A stretch of 33,788 nt of DNA from Candidatus Niyogiibacteriota bacterium (lineage in GTDB: Bacteria; Patescibacteriota; Minisyncoccia; JACROR01), in assembly GCA_016214345.1 (NCBI GenBank), contig JACROR010000020.1, forward strand, positions 1 to 33,788. Reading direction: 5' to 3'. Below are positions 22,719 to 30,231 of the stretch, in pieces. The translations under genes and the position numbers were made by a program. The notes under the pieces are model-generated. The model ran no database searches. It had not been told where the DNA came from and saw only the letters and a program-made list of their open reading frames with translations. The stretch's first letter is position 1, and every line of letters starts with the position of its first letter.

Positions 22719-24026
22719 TTATTTTTTACTTTTCCAAAAAGCATCTTGACGGACCAGCAATTTATCGGCATTTTCCGGGTGCAACATAACTTCTTCCACC
22801 ACCCGTTCCATTCGCATGCTCTGCGAGCCTTTCACCAAGATCAAATCGCCGTCCTCCATAATCTTTTGTAATTTCAATCCCGCCTCCGTGGAATCGGAAA
22901 ACTCAAAAATATGCCCAACCTCAAATCCCCCCTCCCTCGCCTCTTCGGCGATAAATTTTGAACGCGGACCAACCACCAATAAAATGTCTATGATATTTTT
23001 TAACCGCTTTCCGATCTCTTTATGCGCCTCAATGGTAAATTTCCCCAATTCCAACATATCACCCAACACGGCGATTTTTCTTTTGGCCGGAATATCGCGC
23101 AAAGTATCTATCGCGGCATGCAGCGCCTGCGGAGAAGAATTGTAAGTATCATCCAAAAGGATCGCCCCTTTTATGCCTTCAATTAGTTTCAGTCGTCCTG
23201 GCGGAGAGTCATAGAGCGACAACGCTTCGGATATCTCTATCAGATTCATGCCTTCCGCCAAGCCCACGGCAATCGCGGCAAGCGCCGCGTAGACCTGCTG
23301 TCTGCCGAAAACCCCGTGAATGCGAACCGGCACCGTCGCCCCCTGATGATCTACTTTGAAAGACACGCCCAAAGGGATCGCCCTTCCTCCATCTTCTTGA
23401 TAAATAACCTGATAATTGGACGCCCTGACATCGGCATGTTCTCCGAATCCGAAAGTCAAAACCTGGCTTCGCGTCTTTTCTTTCATATCATAAACGGTCG
23501 CGTCATCAAAGTTGAGAATGGCCCAATCACGCACGCCCAAAAAACGCAAAATCTTAGCCTTCTCCCGCGCCACTGCCTCTGAACCGGCGAAAAATTCAAT
23601 ATGCACCGGCACTTCGCCGATTGCCGTAACCACGGCAATATCCGGCGTAACCAAATCTTCCATGCGCGCGATATCGCCCGGCCGATCCACACCCATCTCC
23701 AACACCAGCGTTTTGGGGTATTCTTCTTTGCGCGTAAATACCTGCTTAAAGCCATTCCATAAAACCAAAAGCCAGCCAATGGGCGAAGACCACGCGGTTT
23801 TTTGTCCCAAAATATCCAAAGGCACGCCCAATTCGCTATTGTAACTTTTCCCACTCGCCCGCACGGACGAGGTCTTGCTCAAAACAGCGGCAATAGCGCC
23901 CTTAGTGGAAGTTTTGCCGACACTGCCGGTAATGGCAATAACCCGCGGATGGTATTTTTTCATCACCAGCTCCGCTTCGATCCGCAAAATCTTCGTTATG
24001 ATTAATTTTATCGCTGATTTAAACAT
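22719..24026 (-). CDS. murF: Mur ligase MurF (UDP-MurNAc-tripeptide D-Ala-D-Ala ligase), short N-terminus
   Basis: 435 residues. ATP-binding motif AITGSVGKTSTKG (P-loop at 34-41), VLEMGVDRPGDIA, the central-domain VTAIGEVPVHIEFF, the C-terminal DDTYNSSPQALHAAI and AVLGDMLELG, then ILVKGSQSMRMERVV. The DDTYN-x-S/N-P and LGDM-x-E-L motifs are typical of MurF. E. coli MurF has about 105 residues before its P-loop, whereas here there are 33, mostly a hydrophobic-basic helix (FKSAIKLIITKILRIEAEL), so the UDP-binding N-terminal domain is missing. It would still be expected to add D-Ala-D-Ala to the stem peptide, but substrate binding must differ. Last gene of its operon, ending at a strong terminator. 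Confidence 0.92.
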   Translation of the reverse strand: MFKSAIKLIITKILRIEAELVMKKYHPRVIAITGSVGKTSTKGAIAAVLSKTSSVRASGKSYNSELGVPLDILGQKTAWSSPIGWLLVLWNGFKQVFTRKEEYPKTLVLEMGVDRPGDIARMEDLVTPDIAVVTAIGEVPVHIEFFAGSEAVAREKAKILRFLGVRDWAILNFDDATVYDMKEKTRSQVLTFGFGEHADVRASNYQVIYQEDGGRAIPLGVSFKVDHQGATVPVRIHGVFGRQQVYAALAAIAVGLAEGMNLIEISEALSLYDSPPGRLKLIEGIKGAILLDDTYNSSPQALHAAIDTLRDIPAKRKIAVLGDMLELGKFTIEAHKEIGKRLKNIIDILLVVGPRSKFIAEEAREGGFEVGHIFEFSDSTEAGLKLQKIMEDGDLILVKGSQSMRMERVVEEVMLHPENADKLLVRQDAFWKSKK

Positions 24027-24070
24027 TGGATTCTCCCTACTCTTATTTTACAACAATTTTAACGTTAATC

Positions 24071-25792
24071 TTATCTGTCCGGCAAAATCTGATAATAATT
24101 CAATAAAAAATGCATGGCATCCATAAAAGTCGCGGTCAATGATTGAGAAGCATACCTGACTCCCTGCGGTTTTTCAAGGTAAAGAAATATCAAAAATTTA
24201 GGGTCAAATCCCGGGGCGTAACCAAAAAACGTATGCACCATTTCGTCAGAATACCCTCCGCCGCCCGATTTAGGAATAAACGCCGTGCCGGTTTTAGCGG
24301 CCATAGTATAATGAGGATCTTTCACCGTACCGCCCGCCAGCGCTTCATCCACCACGCGAACCAACATGCGGTTTATGATTTCGGAAGTTTCTTTTTTCAA
24401 AACACGGCGAACTTCTGTTGGTTTTGTAATCTCGTCCGGTTGTCCAGGTTTGATAATTCTGTCCACTATATACGGCTTCATAATGACCCCGCCGTTCGCC
24501 AACGCGGAAAAGGCGCGCGCCGCGCCAAGAGCGGTCACCGAAATCCCCTGGCCGTAGGACGCGGTGGCGTATTCAATATCGCGATTCGTATCCAAATTGG
24601 ACATGCTTCCCACCACTTCATCGGGCAACTCAATGCCCGTCTTTTCATCAAGCCCGTAATTAACCATATAATCGTAAAAATTTTCCTTGCCCAGCTGTTG
24701 CATGGCAAAAACCGCGCCAGTATTCAAAGACTCATCCAAAACTTTTTGCATATCAACTTCTCCCCTGCCTTTTCCGTCGTAATTCGCTATGCGTCTGCCG
24801 TTTAACACCAAAAATCCGTAATCGTGGTATTTAGTTTCCGGAGTAATAACGCCCCGGTCTATCGCCGCGGCGAGCGTCAGCGGCTTAAATACCGAGCCTA
24901 TTTCGTAAACTTTTTCTACCGACGGATTCATGAAAGCATTGATATTTTTGGTGTCCTGATAATTATTGGGATCAAAATCGGGCAAGGCCGCCATGGCAAG
25001 AATTTTTCCGGTGGACGGCTCAATCACTATGCCGCCCGCGCTCTCCGCACTCCACTTTTTTTTGACGTCACTTAACGCTTTTTCTAAAAACAATTGCGCG
25101 TCTATGTTCAAGGTGAGCACTATATCATTACCTTCTTCCGGCGCTTCAAATATTCTTTTCCACAGATCAATCAAAAAACCCTGCGCTGAACGCGCGCCCT
25201 GCGCATATCCGCCCTTACCCGACAATTGGCCGTCAAAATACCGCTCTATGCCGTACCGCCCCTCCAATTTATCGCCATTATAACCTACAAATCCAATCAC
25301 TTGAGACGCCGCCTCGCCCGCCGGATAATAACGCCACTCTGCCGGCACAATACCTACTCCTTCAATGTTCAAATTTTTAATTTTCTCAGCCGGTTCGCGG
25401 CCCACATGAGAAACTATAATTTCATACGGATCATCTTTTTTTGCCAAACGCCCCATAAAATAATCGCGATCCATAGTTATTATTCCGCTAATTCGCTCAA
25501 ATAAAGCATCCGTGTCCGCGCGCCTGTCATTTAACATCTTCGGATTAACATAAATGTCATATCCCTCTTTAACGCCGGCGACCGCGACGCGCTCACCTTC
25601 TTTGTTCTGAATATAAATACTGCCGCGGCGCGGAGCCAGTTCCTTGGAATAATTATGCTGACGACCGGCCAGCACTTGATAATAATCTCCCGACACAATC
25701 TGTAAAAAAAACAAGCGGGTCATAACCAGGCCGGCCGCGGATACTAAAATTATAAATATCCATTTAATTCTTCCGACGCTCGTTCTATGCAT
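24071..25792 (-). CDS. ftsI: Class B penicillin-binding protein, FtsI-type transpeptidase
   Basis: 573 residues from the ATG at 25792 (a GTG one codon earlier is possible; positions below count from it). N-terminal membrane anchor (about 10-32), dimerisation domain with APRRGSIYIQ, then the transpeptidase domain with SVFK (301-304, nucleophile Ser301), SLN (356-358) and KTG (501-503). All three active motifs are intact. There is no PASTA domain. FtsI forms the septal D,D-cross-links together with FtsW. The ATG overlaps the stop of the ftsL-like gene as TGATG. The order mraZ-rsmH-ftsL-ftsI identifies it as the division PBP, in contrast to the mrdA protein at 30232. murF follows after 44 nt. 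Confidence 0.94.
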   Translation of the reverse strand: MHRTSVGRIKWIFIILVSAAGLVMTRLFFLQIVSGDYYQVLAGRQHNYSKELAPRRGSIYIQNKEGERVAVAGVKEGYDIYVNPKMLNDRRADTDALFERISGIITMDRDYFMGRLAKKDDPYEIIVSHVGREPAEKIKNLNIEGVGIVPAEWRYYPAGEAASQVIGFVGYNGDKLEGRYGIERYFDGQLSGKGGYAQGARSAQGFLIDLWKRIFEAPEEGNDIVLTLNIDAQLFLEKALSDVKKKWSAESAGGIVIEPSTGKILAMAALPDFDPNNYQDTKNINAFMNPSVEKVYEIGSVFKPLTLAAAIDRGVITPETKYHDYGFLVLNGRRIANYDGKGRGEVDMQKVLDESLNTGAVFAMQQLGKENFYDYMVNYGLDEKTGIELPDEVVGSMSNLDTNRDIEYATASYGQGISVTALGAARAFSALANGGVIMKPYIVDRIIKPGQPDEITKPTEVRRVLKKETSEIINRMLVRVVDEALAGGTVKDPHYTMAAKTGTAFIPKSGGGGYSDEMVHTFFGYAPGFDPKFLIFLYLEKPQGVRYASQSLTATFMDAMHFLLNYYQILPDR

Positions 25793-26133
25793 CACCTCAT
25801 GGAAACATTAATAATGGCCAGCTTACCATCCTCCGCCGTCACAAAATGAGGGCTGTCAACCTGAACAAGCCCATATTTTTCCGCCGTTCCATTATTCAAA
25901 GAAGTGAGTTTTTGTATATAAACAGATTCAACGCCCTGATAAGCGCTCCGCGTCAAATTCAATTCAGAAGAAAGACGCCCTTCCGCGTACCCCTCGGAAA
26001 GCCGCATATTTACGAAATATATGTAAAGTACGGAAAGTAATGCCAAAGACGCGACCAATAACCACATCAGAAAAATCAGCTGTGTTTCATTTTTATTTTT
26101 TATGTTATTTATGATTTTCTGATCTATGGTCAT
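25792..26133 (-). CDS. ftsL: FtsL-like bitopic cell division protein
   Basis: 113 residues with a short cytoplasmic N-terminus, one transmembrane helix (about 18-41, LIFLMWLLVASLALLSVLYIYFV) and an extracytoplasmic part with a short heptad-like helix. FtsL diverges too fast for motif recognition, so the call rests on size, topology and place between rsmH and ftsI, where ftsL always lies in dcw clusters. FtsL joins FtsB and FtsQ to activate the FtsW-FtsI synthase. The C-terminal part (SLNNGTAEKYGLVQVDSPHFVTAEDGKLAIINV) looks more like a small beta domain than the usual leucine zipper. Confidence 0.7.
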   Translation of the reverse strand: MTIDQKIINNIKNKNETQLIFLMWLLVASLALLSVLYIYFVNMRLSEGYAEGRLSSELNLTRSAYQGVESVYIQKLTSLNNGTAEKYGLVQVDSPHFVTAEDGKLAIINVSMR

Positions 26134-26153
26134 TTTATTTTTTATTGATAGTT

Positions 26154-27050
26154 TTATCGCATGGAAATTTTTACTGCTGCCCGCAATTTTGCTGATCGCG
26201 CTCGCGGATTTCGCAACAATTCTTCTTTTACCGCCACTATCGGTTTTTTAGTCAATATTTCCGCTTCGTCGTTCTGCTTGTTGTCTCTGAAAAAATTTTT
26301 AACGATCCGGTCTTCCAGCGAATGAAAAGAGATGACCGCCATTCTGCCGTTTGGAGAAAGCAGATTCCACCCTCCCGCCAACCCTTCCCGTAAAACGCCC
26401 AATTCGTCATTTACCGTTATACGCAAAGCTTGAAAGGCGCGCGTGGCGGGATTTATTCTTCCTCGCTCATAATTTTTAGGGACAGCCGATCGGATAATTT
26501 CCGCCAATTCCACCGTGCGGCGAATTCGCCCTCTTCGTCTCTCTTCCGCGATACGCCGCGCGATCCTTCCAGCAAACCGCTCTTCGCCATAAACGCGGAT
26601 AATTTCTTTCAAGCGGTCCTCCGGCCAATCATTCACGATCTTTTCCGCGGTCAAATCTTCCGGCCCCAGATCGCGCCTCAAAGTCATAAGAAGCGGCTCG
26701 TCTTTCGTAAAAGAAAATCCCCTACCCGACTCTTCCAATTGCAAAGAACTGAATCCCAGATCATACAAAATTCCATCAACCGTCCCCGCATACTCCGAAA
26801 GCAAACTACCGATATCGCGAAAATTTCCGTGGATAAATTCCGTTCGCTTATCTTTGCCGAATTTTTGGCGCAATCTTTCTATCATCTCTTCGTCTTGATC
26901 AAGGCCGATCATTTTTCCGTCTTCCGGCAATCGTTTCAAAATCTCCTCCAAATGGCCTCCGCCGTCCGCCGTCGTGTCCACAAATATTTTACCTTGCGAA
27001 ATATCCAGCAACCGTATAACTTCTTCTAAAAGAACGGGCACATGCGCCAT
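26154..27050 (-). CDS. rsmH: 16S rRNA (cytosine(1402)-N4)-methyltransferase RsmH (MraW)
   Basis: 298 residues. N-terminal HVPVLLEEVIRLL, SAM-binding DTTADGGGHLEEIL, then GLDQDEEMIERL, FIHGNFRDI, the family signature DGILYDLGFSSLQLEESGRGFSF, a helical insert, and the C-terminal TRAFQALRITVNDELGVL with ISFHSLEDRIVKNFF. Length is near the norm (about 300-315). It methylates C1402 in the decoding centre of 16S rRNA. The typical L-D-x-G-V-S-S is L-G-F-S-S here, so the Asp is replaced by Gly. It starts 3 nt after the mraZ stop codon. Confidence 0.96.
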   Translation of the reverse strand: MAHVPVLLEEVIRLLDISQGKIFVDTTADGGGHLEEILKRLPEDGKMIGLDQDEEMIERLRQKFGKDKRTEFIHGNFRDIGSLLSEYAGTVDGILYDLGFSSLQLEESGRGFSFTKDEPLLMTLRRDLGPEDLTAEKIVNDWPEDRLKEIIRVYGEERFAGRIARRIAEERRRGRIRRTVELAEIIRSAVPKNYERGRINPATRAFQALRITVNDELGVLREGLAGGWNLLSPNGRMAVISFHSLEDRIVKNFFRDNKQNDEAEILTKKPIVAVKEELLRNPRARSAKLRAAVKISMR

Positions 27051-27053
27051 AAA

Positions 27054-27488
27054 TTAATACGCGCCCAACTCGCCCAAACGCTCCGCCAAAACATCGGCAT
27101 CTTTTTCAACTTCATCGCGATATTTGTTCCATCTCTCCTCGTCCCAAATTTCCAAGCGTTTATAAACTCCGCAAATTATCACTTTTTCTTTAAGCTCCGC
27201 GTATTTTTTCAAATAATCCGGAATTAAAATTCTTCCCAACTGATCCATGTCTGCCTCGGACGCGCCAGCCAGAAAAAATCTCGCGTTATCTCTCTTATCT
27301 TTTTGATTCATGGACAGAGTGCTTAATTTTTCGGCAAATTTGCTCCACTCATAAAGCGGATAAACAAAAAGGCACTTGTCCAGGCCCCTGGTAATGATCG
27401 CCTGCTTGCCCAATTCCTTCCTGAACTTGGCAGGCAAGGAAACTCTTTTTTTGGCGTCTAATGTATGTGTAAATTCACCGATTAGCAT
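27054..27488 (-). CDS. mraZ: Transcriptional regulator MraZ
   Basis: 144 residues from the ATG at 27488; an upstream in-frame start would cover the operator boxes. Two MraZ/AbrB-like repeats: IGEFTHTLDAKKRVSLPAKFRKEL (first D-x-K-x-R-x-x-x-P motif, about 4-26) and GASEADMDQLGRILIPDYLKKYA (second, D-x-x-G-R-I-x-I-P, about 76-98), followed by KVIICGVYKRLEIWDEERW. MraZ forms a ring that binds repeats in its own promoter and controls the division cluster. Such repeats are present just upstream (27502-27550). First gene of the operon through murF. Confidence 0.95.
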   Translation of the reverse strand: MLIGEFTHTLDAKKRVSLPAKFRKELGKQAIITRGLDKCLFVYPLYEWSKFAEKLSTLSMNQKDKRDNARFFLAGASEADMDQLGRILIPDYLKKYAELKEKVIICGVYKRLEIWDEERWNKYRDEVEKDADVLAERLGELGAY

Positions 27489-27501
27489 AGTTATGCACTT
27501 T

Positions 27502-27550
27502 ATCCACAGATTTATCCACAATTTCCCACTACACTAATATCATATCCCAC
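27502..27550 (-). promoter_or_regulatory. Phased GTGGRW repeats: putative MraZ operator
   Basis: On the minus strand GTGGGA (27550-27545), GTGGGA (27529-27524), GTGGAT (27519-27514) and GTGGAT (27507-27502), spaced 21, 10 and 12 nt, i.e. near one or two helix turns. GTGG-containing repeats of this spacing are the known MraZ target. The first abuts the -10 box. Confidence 0.65.
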
Positions 27551-27567
27551 TTTACCAAGTGCGTCAA
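27539..27567 (-). promoter_or_regulatory. mraZ promoter (TTGACG-17-TATGAT)
   Basis: Minus strand -35 TTGACG (27567-27562), spacer 17 nt, -10 TATGAT (27544-27539), predicted start near 27532, leader about 44 nt. The GTGGGA repeats lie in the spacer next to the -10 and in the leader, positions suited to repression. Confidence 0.65.
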
Positions 27568-27670
27568 AACACTTATACACACCGCCTAAATAGGTTTTAG
27601 TTGTTAATTCGCCGGCTGGCGGATAGGTTTTAAGAGTAATTCCAAAATTCCAAGGCGGCACCTTGGAATA

Positions 27671-27711
27671 CTATCCGGCTACCTGCCTGCCGGCAGGCAG
27701 GTTGGATAGCC
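27671..27711. repeat. Nested palindromes downstream of lysS
   Basis: A perfect 20-nt palindrome, CCTGCCTGCC and GGCAGGCAGG (27682-27701), of the same family as the element in mpg and recR, flanked by TATCC and GGATA arms reminiscent of the GGCTATCC type. A further hairpin, ATTCGCC-GGCT-GGCGGAT, lies at 27607-27624. Confidence 0.7.
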
Positions 27712-27721
27712 GAAAAACAAA

Positions 27722-27752
27722 AAAACCAGTCCGCCTAGGGCGGACTGGTTTT
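27722..27752 (-). terminator. Intrinsic terminator of lysS
   Basis: 14-bp stem AAAACCAGTCCGCC / GGCGGACTGGTTTT with a 3-nt loop, 10 nt after the lysS stop; on the minus strand it is followed by a U-rich tract (TTTTTTTGTTTTT). Confidence 0.92.
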
Positions 27753-27762
27753 ATCTTGAAAT

Positions 27763-29232
27763 TTATTCTCGCGGGCGCAGAGTCGGGAAAAGGATTACTT
27801 CGCGAATATTGTGCGTGTTGGTTAAAAGCATTATCAAACGATCAATGCCCAAACCAACGCCTCCGGCTGGCGGCATGCCATATTCCATGGCTTCCAGATA
27901 ATCATCATCGGATGGCGAAACTTCCGCCTCGCCCTCCCTTCGTTTTTTGTCCTGTTCCAAAAATCTCGCGCGTTGATCCACGGGATCATTTAATTCCGAA
28001 AAAGCGTTCACCAGCTCCAATCCGCCGATAACCAGCTGAAAACGATCTATAAAACGCGAATTTGCCGGATGCCTCTTAGCGAAAGGAGAAGCGCCAACCG
28101 GATAATCCACAATGAAAGTCGGCTGAATCAACCGCGGACGACAAATTTTTTTGTAAATGTTATCCATTATTTTTTCAGCGCTATCCGAAGGTTCAACCGC
28201 GACTCCCAATCTTTGCGCGGTCAAGGACAAATCTTCTCTTGAACCGATTTCGGGATTGATGATCAGCGCGTATTTTTTCAGCAATTCAAAGTAAGAGATC
28301 ACAGCAAACTTTTTGGAAAAATCTATTTTCATTTCCTGATATTCAACGGCTGTTTTTTTAATTACCTTTTTCACCAATAATCTAAGCATTTTTTCCACAA
28401 ACACGCGCTGATGCGCCGCGTCAGAATATGCCTCATAAAATTCAAGCATGGTAAATTCCGGATTATGCGTCACGTCTATGCCTTCATTGCGAAAATTTCT
28501 ACCTATCTCGTAGACCTTATTCAATCCGCCCACCAGCAATTTTTTCAAATATAATTCCGGCGCTATTCTCAAAAAAATATCCACATCAAGCGCGTTGTGA
28601 TGCGTCTTGAAAGGAATGGCCGTAGCGCCTCCCGCCAAAGGCTGGAGCATCGGGGTTTCCACTTCCATATATCCGTTGTCATCCAAAAATCCGCGCAATT
28701 CGGAGATAATTTTGGAACGAATCAAAAATCTTGCTTTTACCTCCTCGTTCATCAAAATATCCAAATATCTGCGGCGATATCGTTCTTCCACGTCTTGCAG
28801 GCCATGCCACTTTTCGGGCAACGGCCGCAAACTCTTGGCAAGCATTTTCCAAGAATTGGCTTTTAAGGTTTTTTCATTTTTTTTAGTAAGAAACAGGCGT
28901 CCCGTGATTGATATAAAATCACCAATATCAGTCTGGCCATTGAACAAGCCAAACATTTCGTCTCCCAGATCGTCCTTTTTAAAATACGCCTGCAATTTGG
29001 CCGTACCGTCATGTAGATCGCAAAAAATAGAACCGCCGTGTTCGCGTCTTGCCAAAACACGCCCTGCCACATTAAAAGGCCGGGTACGTTTTTTTAGCTT
29101 GTTGAAATCAGCAACCGCCTCTTGAAGTGGAATAAAAACAGGCGTCTCCACCGGATAAGCGTCCATTCCGGCTTCTTTTAATTTATTTAATTTTTCCACT
29201 CGCCCTTGGCGAATTTCTTCCAAAGAAGACAT
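27763..29232 (-). CDS. lysS: Lysyl-tRNA synthetase (class II)
   Basis: 489 residues from the ATG at 29232 (MSSLEEIRQGRVEKLNKL). An open extension of 26 codons upstream runs into an inverted repeat and is unlike LysS. N-terminal OB-fold anticodon domain (VAGRVLARREHGGSIFCDLHDGTAKLQ, about 60-90), class II motif 1 (RSKIISELRGFLDDNGYMEVETPML), motif 2 (YEIGRNFRNEGIDVTHNPEFTMLEFYEAY) and motif 3 (GGVGLGIDRLIMLLT). Length is typical (about 490-500). It has its own terminator and probably its own promoter in 29233-29280, where no consensus pair is obvious. Confidence 0.95.
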   Translation of the reverse strand: MSSLEEIRQGRVEKLNKLKEAGMDAYPVETPVFIPLQEAVADFNKLKKRTRPFNVAGRVLARREHGGSIFCDLHDGTAKLQAYFKKDDLGDEMFGLFNGQTDIGDFISITGRLFLTKKNEKTLKANSWKMLAKSLRPLPEKWHGLQDVEERYRRRYLDILMNEEVKARFLIRSKIISELRGFLDDNGYMEVETPMLQPLAGGATAIPFKTHHNALDVDIFLRIAPELYLKKLLVGGLNKVYEIGRNFRNEGIDVTHNPEFTMLEFYEAYSDAAHQRVFVEKMLRLLVKKVIKKTAVEYQEMKIDFSKKFAVISYFELLKKYALIINPEIGSREDLSLTAQRLGVAVEPSDSAEKIMDNIYKKICRPRLIQPTFIVDYPVGASPFAKRHPANSRFIDRFQLVIGGLELVNAFSELNDPVDQRARFLEQDKKRREGEAEVSPSDDDYLEAMEYGMPPAGGVGLGIDRLIMLLTNTHNIREVILFPTLRPRE

Positions 29233-29280
29233 AAACCGCGATTTATTAATACTGATAATAAAAACATCAGCTCTGCATAA

Positions 29281-29502
29281 AACACTTGAAGCCGAGCGTT
29301 TTTGAAACACTGGGCTGGCCTGCCTGCCGGCAGGTATGGGTCATTAGTGTGGAAACAAGAAGAGTTCTCCCGCATGACAGCCTATATTTCTAAATGCCGT
29401 TCCGGCTACATTATTGTGCCTCTCCATCCCAGTCATACGGGAATACTCTTCTTGTTTTCTAAAATAGAGGCTGTGTTGAAAAGGCGCTCGGCGAAAAGTG
29501 TT
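29281..29502. mobile_element. 222-nt inverted-repeat element (MITE-like) upstream of lysS
   Basis: The outer 30 nt at 29281-29310 and 29473-29502 are inverted repeats matching at 23 of 30 positions (shared GCCGAGCG core, AACACTT ends). A second inverted pair inside (CAAGAAGAGT...ATGAC at about 29356-29378 and 29432-29454) matches at 20 of 23. A mini-hairpin GCCG-TTC-CGGC (29396-29406) caps the centre, and a 21-nt palindrome sits in the left arm. No protein is encoded. It accounts for most of the 404-nt gap between lysS and greA; the rest is the greA terminator and A+T-rich sequence. Confidence 0.6.
29319..29339. repeat. 21-nt palindromic element variant in the left arm of the inverted repeat
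   Basis: CCTGCCTGCCGGCAGG followed by TATGG: left arm and core as in the perfect copy at 27682, right end diverged. The other arm of the large inverted repeat has no counterpart, so it looks like a later insertion. Confidence 0.65.
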
Positions 29503-29555
29503 GCGTTTACTTGTTGAGCTTGTCACACAGTATTATTGTAACAAAAAAACCTGAC

Positions 29556-29592
29556 AATTAAAAACTCCCGACAAACCTCGCGGTTTCGGGAG
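29556..29592 (-). terminator. Intrinsic terminator of greA
   Basis: Stem CTCCCG/CGGGAG (29565-29570, 29587-29592) extended by AAACC/GGTTT with a TCGC loop; on the minus strand followed by TTTTTAATT. Lies 44 nt after the greA stop codon. Confidence 0.88.
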
Positions 29593-29636
29593 CAAAAAAT
29601 CAATAACGTAATGTCAAAACAAAGGATTAATGTTCT

Positions 29637-30110
29637 TTATAAAATATCTAAAATCTTAAAGCAAATCGCGCCTTTGGGTGTTAACACCTTTGCCTCCTCC
29701 CCCCTTCTCTTGCCCAAAAGAGCCTTGCCTATCGGAGATTCATGGGAAATTTTGTTTATTTCGGGTCTGGCCTCTTCAGGACCCACAATAAAAAATTCAT
29801 GCGTACTTCCAACATCCACTTTTTGAGCCACGACTTTAACCCCCACATTTACCTTATCCGTCGCGTGATCTTTGGATATAACCACGGCGCGCTGGATCAG
29901 ATCTTTAACTTCGGCTATGCGGATTTCATTGGCAGTTTGAGCTTCTTTTGCTTCTGAATATTCGGAATTCTCTGACAAATCTCCCAATGATTTGGCGTAT
30001 TCAAGACGCGCGGCTATTTCTTTGCGCGATGTATCGCTTAATATCTTTAGCTCTTCTTCCAGCTTCTTCAAACCCTCCTGGCTAATATATTCTGAGTCGT
30101 CACGAATCAT
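29637..30110 (-). CDS. greA: Transcription elongation factor GreA
   Basis: 157 residues. N-terminal coiled coil with the acidic tip that enters the RNA polymerase secondary channel (LGDLSENSEYSEAKEAQ, about 42-58), preceded by YISQEGLKKLEEELKIL, and the C-terminal FKBP-like domain (VGSTHEFFIVGPEEA, ISHESPIGKALLGKRRGEEAKVLTPKG). Full normal length. It rescues stalled polymerase by stimulating transcript cleavage. It stands alone, with its own promoter (30165-30193) and terminator. No Shine-Dalgarno before the ATG. Confidence 0.96.
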   Translation of the reverse strand: MIRDDSEYISQEGLKKLEEELKILSDTSRKEIAARLEYAKSLGDLSENSEYSEAKEAQTANEIRIAEVKDLIQRAVVISKDHATDKVNVGVKVVAQKVDVGSTHEFFIVGPEEARPEINKISHESPIGKALLGKRRGEEAKVLTPKGAICFKILDIL

Positions 30111-30164
30111 AAATATTTTAAAAATTTAGTTATCTAACTCTGATACGGGCGCTTTAATTCTACA

Positions 30165-30193
30165 ATACTATATTAAAAAAGCCTCCGTGTCAA
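30165..30193 (-). promoter_or_regulatory. greA promoter (TTGACA-17-TAGTAT)
   Basis: Minus strand perfect -35 TTGACA (30193-30188), 17-nt spacer, -10 TAGTAT (30170-30165); TATAGT two bases upstream is an alternative -10. Leader about 45-50 nt. Confidence 0.6.
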
Positions 30194-30205
30194 CTCCCTG
30201 CGTCT

Positions 30206-30226
30206 CTTGGACACCGAGTGTCCAAG
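30206..30226. repeat. 21-nt palindrome between mrdA and greA
   Basis: CTTGGACAC-CGA-GTGTCCAAG, 9-bp stem. It lies 6 nt after the mrdA stop and upstream of the greA -35; it may end the mre operon transcript but has no U-run directly after it. Confidence 0.65.
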
Positions 30227-30231
30227 CTGCT

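Larger units (their letters stand above)
27491..27581 (+). promoter_or_regulatory. DnaA-box-like cluster upstream of mraZ
   Basis: TTATCCACA twice (27500-27508, 27512-27520), both perfect E. coli-type boxes, plus TTATACACA (27573-27581), which fits TTATNCACA, and TTATGCACT (27491-27499, one mismatch). All have the same orientation. The two perfect boxes coincide with the GTGGAT repeats, so they may be MraZ rather than DnaA sites. Confidence 0.5.

Noticed and set aside
27491-27581. Chromosomal replication origin from the DnaA boxes
   Set aside because: No dnaA, dnaN or extended A+T-rich unwinding region next to them; the boxes sit in a promoter and overlap MraZ-type repeats.
29233-29310. N-terminal extension of LysS
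   Set aside because: The open frame continues upstream, but it runs into the arm of the inverted-repeat element and is unlike LysS; MSSLEEIRQGR is a typical start.
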